In this document: positions 22,601 through 28,350 of the stretch, piece by piece
Position numbering within the stretch: the first letter of the stretch is position 1
Layout of the letters: each line of letters begins with the position of its first letter
Assembly (NCBI GenBank): GCA_030615805.1
Contig: JAUWYN010000006.1
Location: 1-28,350, forward strand
Direction of reading: 5' to 3'
DNA length: 28,350 nt
Origin: Hadesarchaea archaeon
GTDB lineage: Archaea > Hadarchaeota > Hadarchaeia > Hadarchaeales > Hadarchaeaceae
The notes under the pieces: model-generated
Told to the model about the DNA's origin: nothing
Database searches by the model: none
The model's input: only the letters and a program-made list of their open reading frames with translations
Translations under genes and position numbers: made by a program

Positions 22601-22727
22601 CTTCCTTGTTATCCACAGGGTAATCCCTTTCCACATGCGTTATCTCGAGCCCCGCGAACCTAGATTTCTTCGCAATGCGCTCTATCAAATTCTTAAGGGC
22701 ATCTTGAATTTCGGCTTCCCTGTTCAT
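19698..22727 (-). CDS. type IIG restriction-modification enzyme
   Basis: This is a 1009-residue single-chain enzyme. The N-terminal nuclease has EADIVLF (D44) and FIETKRKG (E59, K61), a PD-(D/E)xK site. A helical linker follows. The N6-adenine methyltransferase has motif X GQFYTPP (354-360), motif I DPGVGSGGF (380-388) and motif IV NPPY (495-498). The C-terminal third (about 660-980) is a target-recognition region with LAYLNSSFAQAYIE and KSPGGIIGFEINVAREMP, typical of type IIG and Eco57I-like enzymes. All active-site motifs are intact. It both methylates and cuts; the recognition site is unknown. GAGGT precedes ATG 22727. It is bordered by repeat sites F and G. Confidence 0.9.
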   Translation of the reverse strand: MNREAEIQDALKNLIERIAKKSRFAGLEITHVERDYPVDNKEADIVLFMRGETPFMFIETKRKGKERVSLFDPLDVSVVGQVMSYAAIYKRSHNVVVPFVATANPDRIAVFRTPENIEDYIDREAVMKRDYKNAFKPGKYSTILENQMRGKCEKLVLSEGYIQTFLEKLAREYLERRVIKAEPTEALMGRFKGFVKMIAERCKPLVESKIGEGPLKTEVEKLGYKLDPKSLPSTISNLTRMMTYVLMNKIIFCKTLEGSYRLPKMVSLDSLSLTRFTEQLSYHFRRAIEVTGNFEPIFSTGVYDRLPIPDDPELMEYINDFISTLDSIDLTKMGEQIGYMYEKLIPPEERHQLGQFYTPPWVCELITKWCIKDSEDAILDPGVGSGGFLLKAYERLREEKVGPSVIGLVRKDVHERILGQLYAVDINQFPVHLSAMGLAMRNVKIPSTKMNIVPMDFFSLRPDQELLTPYIVKTEKAGEVRRKFTIPKVDAVIGNPPYTRWIEIPEETQELIRRHMGKLVKEYGLTPRVSRGLQPGIYTYWVMHANSFLKEGGRLGMIISNTWLQTTYGIGFGNFLMDHFRIKAVVDLALKLFKGALITTCIVLAERESDENERLENKVAFIHIPGEVESADVSGLLEAVETGSSKEYTVTLVKQKELPRDRKWIGIFFKTVDVSSHPLMAKLGDFFEPSGGNTVYSLLTSAKTGQVRGPGASEFLYLPPSKIKEYGLDKWSYPNASLKDALVYPAITSVRQANFFTFTKEDWEEMRKSDDRCYMFVCHSPKKELPKEVANYIRWGETECRTRVSGTRKGGRLASETEGARVRTREKKRFYGWYDLGGVVPAPILATYQAWYKTRFALSKFPVTMYHALIALIPKKKVALDEVHTKALLAYLNSSFAQAYIETKGRKSPGGIIGFEINVAREMPILDVRKLNDKQLSSLSKLFDELERQTRKIGGASRRAEIEKLKPKIYEIDRAVAALLGIKDEDVENVEAQVDLMVERRVSVAKKTH

Positions 22728-22864
22728 TTGCTAACCTCTTTCAATGCTAATACGAGGCTACACCAATACGTTGTTTTCAGCGGCTTTTGATATTATGGTG
22801 TGCCCCCTTAACATAGGGACAAGAAGAAATAAAAACTGACAAGGTATCTAAAAAAGCGATTGTT

Positions 22865-22949
22865 AATTTATGTGCAGATTATCGAATTAATGTGCAGAGT
22901 CTTGAATTAATGTGCAGGATCGAATAAATGTGCAAAGCCCCGACATTCG
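22865..22949 (+). repeat. island 20-bp repeat, site G (four units)
   Basis: Four head-to-tail units lie at 22865-22884, 22885-22904, 22905-22922 (18 bp) and 22923-22942; a fifth begins ACATTCG. This is the best-kept array and defines the consensus AATTTATGTGCAGAGYCYCG. Its last unit shares an exact 18-base run with site A. It marks the right edge of the island. Confidence 0.85.
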
Positions 22950-23014
22950 AAACCCTTAAATAGTTGCTGGATTATAACTGGATTGTAGCTGGAGGGTGAA
23001 AGGAGGCTAGGAAG

Positions 23015-23206
23015 GTGTCCCAAAAAAAAGGCGAAGTTCGCGTCTTCGTTGATGGTCTCTACCTCAGGGTCATAGACGACCTCATCGACACCGGCTACGG
23101 TGGCAACCGCAGCGAGGTCGTCCGCAAGATGATTCACGATTGGGTGATGGCCAACATCGGAGGATTCCAAGGTTTGAGGAAATACTCCAAGAAAAAGTCG
23201 AGGTGA
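23015..23206 (+). CDS. ribbon-helix-helix regulator
   Basis: This is a 63-residue MetJ/Arc (CopG)-type DNA-binding protein. A strand EVRVFVDG is followed by YLRVIDDLIDTGYGGNRSEV and VRKMIHDWVMANI, the classic beta-alpha-alpha pattern with the G-x-(N)RSE turn. It starts with GTG behind AGGAGGCTAGGAA. It probably works as a dimer on palindromic operators, but no partner toxin gene is adjacent. It lies immediately right of repeat site G. Confidence 0.85.
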   Translation: MSQKKGEVRVFVDGLYLRVIDDLIDTGYGGNRSEVVRKMIHDWVMANIGGFQGLRKYSKKKSR

Positions 23207-23257
23207 AAAATTCAAGGTCACCCCACCTCCTCGGTCCAGCCTCCAAATGGGGTGTCA

Positions 23258-23298
23258 GGCGGGACGGCCGTTTCATGGATTGGGTCGCCCCGCCTTTT
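23258..23298 (+). terminator. hairpin with T run after the ribbon-helix-helix gene
   Basis: GGCGGG (23258-23263) pairs with CCCGCC (23289-23294) and is followed by TTTT. The loop is long (25 bases), so a classic intrinsic terminator is only tentative. It also lies just past the stop of the convergent PHP gene. Confidence 0.35.
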
Positions 23299-23304
23299 AG
23301 CTTA

Positions 23305-23940
23305 TCAATGCTTGTGGAGAATCTTGTGGAGGGCCCTCTGCAGGTAGCTCGGAAGGGGGAGGGTCCGTCCTGAAATCGATGCCCTTCCCCTCTTTATCTC
23401 GTCCAAAATAGACTCGACATTTTTCTCGCAATTCAACATCACGCTCGCCAAGCCCACCTCATCTGGAAAGTGGGCGTCCGAGCCGGCTGTCGCGGGCAGG
23501 TGATTTCGCTCGACGAACCTGCGCGCGAGGCGATTGCTCAGGAAGAGCGCGCTGGAGTTGAAGGCCTCAACCGCATCGAACTTCGCTTTGTAGACGAGGG
23601 TGGGTTTTTTCCCGAGTGCAAATGGGTGGGCTGCGACCGCGATGCCCCCCATTTTTCTTATGAGCTTGACGGTCTCCCTCGCGGGCAAGCCCTGTGGGAC
23701 GAGCTCGCTCACCCCCAGGCCGAGGATGTGCCCATTAGCGCTCGAGACCTCTATCCCTGGGATTATGAGGAATCCGCCGCGCGAGAGCTTTTTCGCCTCG
23801 GGATGCCCCCCGATGCCGTCGTGGTCGGTGATGGCGATGCCGTCCAGCCCTCTCGCCCGCGCCGCCTTCACGGCCTCCGCGACCGAACAAAAACCATCGC
23901 GCGAGTGAGTGGTGTGCACGTGGAGGTCGAGGCGAAGCAA
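23305..23940 (-). CDS. PHP-domain phosphoesterase
   Basis: This is a 211-residue PHP-family metal-dependent phosphoesterase of the COG0613 type. Visible metal motifs are DLHVHTTHSRDG (residues 5-16), AITDHDG (about 36-42), GIEVSSANGHILGLG (about 62-76), AHPF and GSDAHFPDEVG. Characterised relatives hydrolyse 3',5'-nucleoside bisphosphates or short oligonucleotides; the substrate here is not shown. It starts with TTG 23940 directly after the metG stop codon, with GGTGGAG upstream, so it is translated from the metG transcript. Confidence 0.85.
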   Translation of the reverse strand: MLRLDLHVHTTHSRDGFCSVAEAVKAARARGLDGIAITDHDGIGGHPEAKKLSRGGFLIIPGIEVSSANGHILGLGVSELVPQGLPARETVKLIRKMGGIAVAAHPFALGKKPTLVYKAKFDAVEAFNSSALFLSNRLARRFVERNHLPATAGSDAHFPDEVGLASVMLNCEKNVESILDEIKRGRASISGRTLPLPSYLQRALHKILHKH

Positions 23941-25763
23941 CTACTCCACCCTCGTCCCGGGCTTCACGGGTTTGTCGGCGGTCAGCAACGAGAGCTCCCC
24001 CTCCTCGACCGCGGCGAGGAGCATGCCCTCGGATTTTATTCCCATCAGCTTCGCGGGCTCGAGGTTAACGACGACCGCGACTTGCTTTCCGACGAGTTCA
24101 TCGGGCCGATAATGCTCCGCGACCCCAGCCACGATCGTGCGGCGCTCGTCCGCGAGTTCTACTTCGAGCTTCAACAGCTTTCCCGAACCTTGAACCCGAT
24201 CCGCCCTCATCACCTTGCCGATGCGGATGTCCAGCTTGTTTAGATCTTTAGTCGTGGCCAGCTCACCTCCCTGATGCGAAGGGTTTTGAGCTTGGATCTT
24301 CTTGAAGAGGATCGTTGGTTCCCGTATCGAGTGCCTCGGTTTGATATCGAATTTTTTCGCCTGCTCCCAGTTGCTTACCTCCAAGTTGAGCTGTTTTGCG
24401 AGTTCAGCGCAGGTCGAGGGCATGAAAGGCGAGAGCATCGCACACAGCACCTTCACGAGATTTATGCAGTTGAGGAGGCAGTCCGCCGCCTTTTTGGGAT
24501 CGCTTTTTATCGCCTCCCAAGGTTTGTGAGACTGGAAGTACTCGTTCCCGCGCCCCGCGATCGCCATGATTTCCTCGAGCGCCTGGGTGACCTTCAATTC
24601 TTCAAGCAGTTTCTCCACCTTCTCCATCCGCTCGCCAACCTCAGTTTCGAGTTTCTTGTCGATTTTTCCATCCGGCACCTTTCCGTCGAAGCGATCTCGG
24701 GTGAAGGTGAGCACTCGGTGCACGAAGTTTCCGAAAACGTCTGCGAGCTCATCGTTCAGCCTCGTGCGCAAGCTCTCCTCGGAGAAATTGCCGTCCTGGC
24801 CGAAGGAAACCTCGCGGATCAAAAAGTAGCGTATCACGTCGGCGGAATAGCGCTCGGTGAGGTAAGCCGGGTCGATGACGTTGCCGAGCGATTTGCTGAT
24901 CTTCAGCCCTTCCACCGTTAGGAAACCATGCACGAAGATTTTTTTAGGCAGAGCATGGCCGGCTGAGAGTAACATACCTGACCACACTACGCAGTGAAAG
25001 CGCAGGATGTCTTTCGCGATTAGGTGGGCGTCGGCTGGCCAATAGTCGTGCGGTGACATATAGTTACACAATGCGTCTAGCCAGACCCAGATCGTCTGTG
25101 TCGGGTCGCCGGGAACTTTTATCCCCCACTCCAGCCCCGGGCGGGAAACGCTGACGTCCCGAAGGCCACCCTTGAGGAAGCTGAATACCTCGTTCCTCCG
25201 TGTCTCAGGTTGGATAAACTTGGGGTTAGCCTCGATGTGCTTTAGTATTTCGTCGCGGTACTTCGAGAGTCTGAAAAAGTAGTTCTCCTCCTTGATTCGC
25301 TTGGGCTTTTTCTGGTGGAGGGGACATTTCCCATCGACTAGGTCGCCCTCGGCCACGTAGGCTTCGCAGCCCTCGCAGTAGAGCCCCTCGTACTCTCCCT
25401 TATAGATGTCCCCGCGCTCCTGGATTCGCTTGAAGAACTCCTCCACGTTCCGCTTATGGCGCTCCTGGGTGGTACGGATGAAGTCGTCGTAGCTTATGTT
25501 GAGGATCTTCCAAGCGCCGACCCACCTCTCCGCCATCGAGTCCGCGTACTCCTGGATGTCCTTGAAACCCTGTTCTTTTGCCGCCTCGACGGTCTTTATC
25601 GAGTTCTCATCAAGTCCGGTCAGGAAGAAGACATCGTCCCCGCACAGGCGGTGCCATCGCGCAAGCACATCCGCAACTATGGTGGTGTAGGCATGCCCGA
25701 TGTGGGGCACCGCGTTGATGTAGTAAATTGGCGTGGTAATGTAGAACTTCGCCGTGTTCCCAC
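23941..25763 (-). CDS. metG: methionyl-tRNA synthetase, bacterial-like, start region out of frame
   Basis: This class I synthetase charges tRNA-Met. Motifs: PHIGHAYTT (HIGH), a single knuckle CEGCEAYVAEGDLVDGKCPL resembling the Thermus-type enzyme, LKISKSLG (KMSKS), and a C-terminal EMAP/Trbp111-like tRNA-binding domain (LNKLDIRIGKVMRADRV to the end). An uninterrupted frame begins at GTG 25710, but the family-typical KFYITTPIYYINAV continues upstream to about 25755 in the same frame with no ATG, GTG or TTG. The well-placed GTG 25763, four bases after GGAGG, is one base out of frame. One extra G in GGTGGG would restore it; an unusual ACG start is the alternative. The single-knuckle form implies transfer from bacteria. 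It is in an operon with the PHP gene. Confidence 0.9.
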
Positions 25764-25815
25764 CTTTCCTCCTTTGGGCAGCAGCGATTTAAATTTAAAA
25801 GGTCAGCCGAGAAGT

Positions 25816-26232
25816 TTAAATTTCCCAGCCAAATATGGCCAAATCAAAGTTTGTAATAATACCCATTAATCTTCTGTTTTCATCGATAACCGGGACTCTC
25901 CTCAACCTTTTGTTTTTCATCAGCTTTACCACTTCTATTATTGTCGACATTGGGCCACAAGTTACCATCTTTTTTGCCATTATGTCTCTAACTTTAGTCT
26001 TTTCCGGCACCCTCTTTGCATAGACAACCTTTTCTATTATGTCGCGAAAGGTAATTAGACCTTGAAGCGCCCCAAACTTTACTATTGGAAGACACTCTAC
26101 ATTTCTCTCCACCATTTTTTTCACAGCTTCGGATACACTTTTTTCAGGATCTATTGTCACGACATTTCTTGTCATTAATTCCCGTATTTTTACGCCAGCA
26201 GTTGAAATTCTAGATATCTCACTGTTTTTCAT
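25816..26232 (-). CDS. two-CBS-domain protein
   Basis: This is a 138-residue protein made of one Bateman module. The first CBS begins at KIRELMTRNVVTIDPEK and ends LQGLITFRDII; the second runs from KVRDIMAKKMVTCGP to LMGIITNFDLAIF. It likely binds an adenine nucleotide and signals to a partner. Start chosen at ATG 26232 because GGTGAT lies just upstream; the longer frame to 26298 lacks family support. It lies between the metG operon and the PfpI operon, oriented with metG. Confidence 0.85.
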   Translation of the reverse strand: MKNSEISRISTAGVKIRELMTRNVVTIDPEKSVSEAVKKMVERNVECLPIVKFGALQGLITFRDIIEKVVYAKRVPEKTKVRDIMAKKMVTCGPMSTIIEVVKLMKNKRLRRVPVIDENRRLMGIITNFDLAIFGWEI

Positions 26233-26352
26233 TCTAATCACCTTCCACTTAACCTTGGTGAATTTAAACCTAAAAGAGGCAACGTTGTTGTTTCCCAAAG
26301 ACTGGTGTATCGTATATTAATGTAGGTTTCCTAATAATCTCGGGGGGTTGAT

Positions 26353-26871
26353 TTGGCGGGTGAAAAAGTCCTGATGATAATCGCACCCGAGAACTTCAGG
26401 GACGAGGAGCTTTTGCACACGAGAGAGGAGCTGGAGCGCGCAGGGGCAAAGGTGACCCTTGCCAGCACGAAGACAGGTGCAGTGAAGGGATTGCTCGGCG
26501 CAACGGTGACGCCGGACATCAAGCTCGATCAGATAAACGTGGATGATTATGATGCTATCGTGTTCGTCGGGGGCCCGGGCGCGTCGGTTTATTTCAACGA
26601 CAAACGGGCTCTTTCCATAGCCAGTGATGCCTTCGGCAAGGGAAAGAAAACTTGCGCCATCTGCATCGCGCCGACCATCCTCGCGAACGCTGGGGTGCTG
26701 AAGGGCAAGCGCGTGACGGTCTGGGACGGAGAGTACGTTAGAAAAATCGAGAGCAAGGGGGCCACTTACACAGGGAAACCGGTCGAAGTCGATGGCAACG
26801 TTATAACTGCGAACGGTCCCGCAGCCGCACGTGAGTTCGGGCGCACGGTAGTTAGGGAACTCACGCACTAG
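26353..26871 (+). CDS. PfpI/DJ-1-family protein
   Basis: This is a 172-residue protein of the DJ-1/PfpI superfamily, which includes cysteine-dependent proteases, glyoxalases and deglycases. ENFRDEEL (about residues 13-20) gives the conserved Glu, and ICIAPTILA (about 103-111) carries the nucleophile C104. The residue after Cys is Ile, not His as in classic PfpI, so protease activity is doubtful. TTG start behind GGGGGGTTGA; TATATTAAT near 26312 is a likely TATA box. It is the first gene of a unit with the deaminase, 10 bp downstream. A protective role for nucleoside or SAM metabolism is only suggested by context. Confidence 0.85.
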   Translation: MAGEKVLMIIAPENFRDEELLHTREELERAGAKVTLASTKTGAVKGLLGATVTPDIKLDQINVDDYDAIVFVGGPGASVYFNDKRALSIASDAFGKGKKTCAICIAPTILANAGVLKGKRVTVWDGEYVRKIESKGATYTGKPVEVDGNVITANGPAAAREFGRTVVRELTH

Positions 26872-26881
26872 GGGCGATGGC

Positions 26882-28189
26882 TTGGCTGATGTTCTGGTCA
26901 AGGATGGCCACGTAATTACGATGGACTCTCAACGCCGCATCCTCGAGCGGGGCTCGGTGGCGATCGAGGGGGGCAAAATAACCGCGGTCGGCAAAGATGT
27001 TGAAGAGCGAGCCGATACCGTGATCGATGCCCGCGGGAAGGTGGTGCTGCCGGGGCTCATCAACGCCCACACCCACCTCTCGATGACTTTGCTACGGGGC
27101 GTTGTCGATGACATGCCCTTGATGGAGTGGCTCGAGACGATTTGGCCAATCGAAAAAAATCTCACCGCTCAAGATTGTTACCTTGGCGCGTTGCTCGGTT
27201 GCTTGGAGATGATCAAATCGGGCACAACCTGTTTCGCCGACCAATATTTTTTCATGGAGGATGTCGCACGGGCGGTCGAGGAAGCAGGCCTCAGAGCCGT
27301 GCTATCACGTGGCATCATCGAGCTGGACGACCCCAAGAGACGGGAAACAACGATTACGGAAGGCGAGAGATTTGTCAAAACCTGTCATGGGATGGCGAAC
27401 GGTCGAATCCTCACGATGTTCGGCCCTCACGCTGCCTACACGTGCTCACCTGAGTGCTTGATGCGCGTCAAGGAACTGGCGAAAAAATACACGGTCGGTG
27501 TTCACACTCACATCGCCGAAACTCAAGAGGAGGTAGACAAGATCATAAAAAAATACGGTAAACGCCCTGTTGAACACCTCGACTCGATTAACTTTCTGGG
27601 CCCGGAAGTATTAGCAGCACATTGTATTTGGCTGACTGAACGGGAAATCGCCGTCATCCAAAAGCAGGGCGTCAAGCCAGTTCACAACCCCGTGAGCAAC
27701 ATGAAGACAGCCTCCGGCGTAGCCCCTGTGCCCGAAATGCTAGCGGCAGGCATACCAGTTTCGCTTGGCACGGATGGGGCAGCCTCGAACAACTCGCTCG
27801 ACATGTTCAGCGAGATGAAATTCGCCGCACTGTTAAGTAAGGCTCATAAGCTCGACCCGATCGCCTTGCCCGCTCAGGTGGTGCTTGAAATGGCGACGAT
27901 CAATGGCGCAATCGCCTTAGGCCTCCAGGACAAAATAGGTTCGCTTGAGGTGGGCAAGAAGGCAGATATTGTGATGGTCGACATGAAAAAACCACACCTC
28001 GCACCCCTGCACAACGTGATCTCGCACTTGGTCTACAGCGCAGTCGGGGGGGATGTCGACACGGTAGTGGTGGATGGTAAAGTTCTGATGCGGGAGCGCG
28101 GGGTTTTGACCCTAGACGAGGTTAAAGTTTTGGAGGAAACCCAGAAAGCTGCGGATGACTTACTTGCGCGAAGGGAGGCAGCAAAATGA
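26882..28189 (+). CDS. dadD: 5'-deoxyadenosine/SAH/MTA deaminase
   Basis: This is a 435-residue amidohydrolase of the MtaD/DadD family. It removes the amino group of 5'-deoxyadenosine, S-adenosylhomocysteine or methylthioadenosine, giving inosine derivatives. Metal ligands are seen in NAHTHLSMT, HTHIAETQEE, AAHCIW and GTDGAASNNS. The C-terminal KADIVMVDM segment closes the small beta-sandwich. TTG start. Its stop overlaps the ATG of adenosylhomocysteinase (ATGA), so both are cotranslated. This supports a role in recycling SAM by-products, as described for archaeal DadD. Which substrate is preferred is not visible; the symbol mtaD would be equally possible. Confidence 0.9.
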   Translation: MADVLVKDGHVITMDSQRRILERGSVAIEGGKITAVGKDVEERADTVIDARGKVVLPGLINAHTHLSMTLLRGVVDDMPLMEWLETIWPIEKNLTAQDCYLGALLGCLEMIKSGTTCFADQYFFMEDVARAVEEAGLRAVLSRGIIELDDPKRRETTITEGERFVKTCHGMANGRILTMFGPHAAYTCSPECLMRVKELAKKYTVGVHTHIAETQEEVDKIIKKYGKRPVEHLDSINFLGPEVLAAHCIWLTEREIAVIQKQGVKPVHNPVSNMKTASGVAPVPEMLAAGIPVSLGTDGAASNNSLDMFSEMKFAALLSKAHKLDPIALPAQVVLEMATINGAIALGLQDKIGSLEVGKKADIVMVDMKKPHLAPLHNVISHLVYSAVGGDVDTVVVDGKVLMRERGVLTLDEVKVLEETQKAADDLLARREAAK

Positions 28190-28350
28190 TTTCTAGGGTC
28201 AAGGGCACAAAGCTTGCGCCCCAAGGCAAACGCATGATCGAGTGGGCAGAGCTCCACATGCCAGTCTTGATGACGATCCGCAAGGAGATGTCGAAGCAAA
28301 AGCCGCTTAAAAAGTTAAGAGTTGGAGCCGCGCTGCACATCGAGGCAAAA
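28186..28350 (+). CDS. ahcY: adenosylhomocysteinase, N-terminal part
   Basis: The first 55 codons are in the window and the gene continues past the end. KRMIEWAELHMPVLMTIRKE and KPLKKLRVGAALHIEAK match the N-terminus of S-adenosylhomocysteine hydrolase, the NAD-dependent enzyme that splits SAH into adenosine and homocysteine. The ATG overlaps the deaminase stop and has GGGAGG seven bases upstream. Confidence 0.9.
   Translation, partial: MISRVKGTKLAPQGKRMIEWAELHMPVLMTIRKEMSKQKPLKKLRVGAALHIEAK

Noticed and set aside
22865..22949. CRISPR array
   Set aside because: Units of 18-20 bp are directly adjacent with no unique spacers, and no cas genes are present.
23470..24243. 257-codon plus-strand frame over the PHP and metG genes
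   Set aside because: Antisense to two genes with full sets of catalytic motifs.

Overview
The window is a piece of archaeal chromosome. The evidence is an archaeal-type glycyl-tRNA synthetase, a Sec61-beta translocon subunit, a Tsr3-type rRNA modification enzyme, an AK6/Fap7-like kinase, a short-form PurA, archaeal TATA-like boxes, and GGTGAT/GGAGGTGAT ribosome-binding sites before ATG, GTG and TTG starts. I cannot fix the lineage from sequence alone. The methionyl-tRNA synthetase looks bacterial (single knuckle, fused tRNA-binding domain), which implies transfer.

Layout. Positions 1-10.9 kb are mostly housekeeping: purA and an AK6-like kinase (overlapping), htpX, convergent Sec61-beta, tsr3, a divergent amidohydrolase, a four-CBS protein and glyS. 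A class-III aminotransferase and an AEC transporter form an operon divergent from a winged-helix gene that is its likely regulator. Two small genes follow. From 11.2 to 13.7 kb lie cell-surface genes: a remnant of a membrane-anchored protein, an eight-repeat beta-propeller protein split by a frameshift in a C9 tract, and a secreted CARDB protein with a C-terminal anchor.

Positions 13.75-22.95 kb are an accessory island, AT-richer for much of its length. It holds a DDE transposase, two off-consensus class-II tRNA-like genes, a tandem-HTH protein, an archaemetzincin-like metalloprotease, a zinc-ribbon protein, a small membrane protein, a two-gene unit (SocA/Panacea/YwgA-like protein plus a stand-alone proteasome-beta/HslV-like Ntn hydrolase), a 55-residue protein and a type IIG restriction-modification enzyme. 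A family of 20-bp tandem repeats (consensus near AATTTATGTGCAGAGYCYCG), in arrays of 2-4 units, occupies the gaps between many of these modules and was not noticed outside the island. The layout suggests an archaeal cassette or defence-type island whose modules are bordered by a common repeat. I recognise no described element with this structure.

From 23.0 kb ordinary genes resume: a ribbon-helix-helix regulator, a metG-PHP phosphoesterase operon, a two-CBS protein, and an operon of a PfpI/DJ-1 protein, a 5'-deoxyadenosine/SAH/MTA-type deaminase and adenosylhomocysteinase (cut by the window end). The last two belong to salvage of S-adenosylmethionine by-products.
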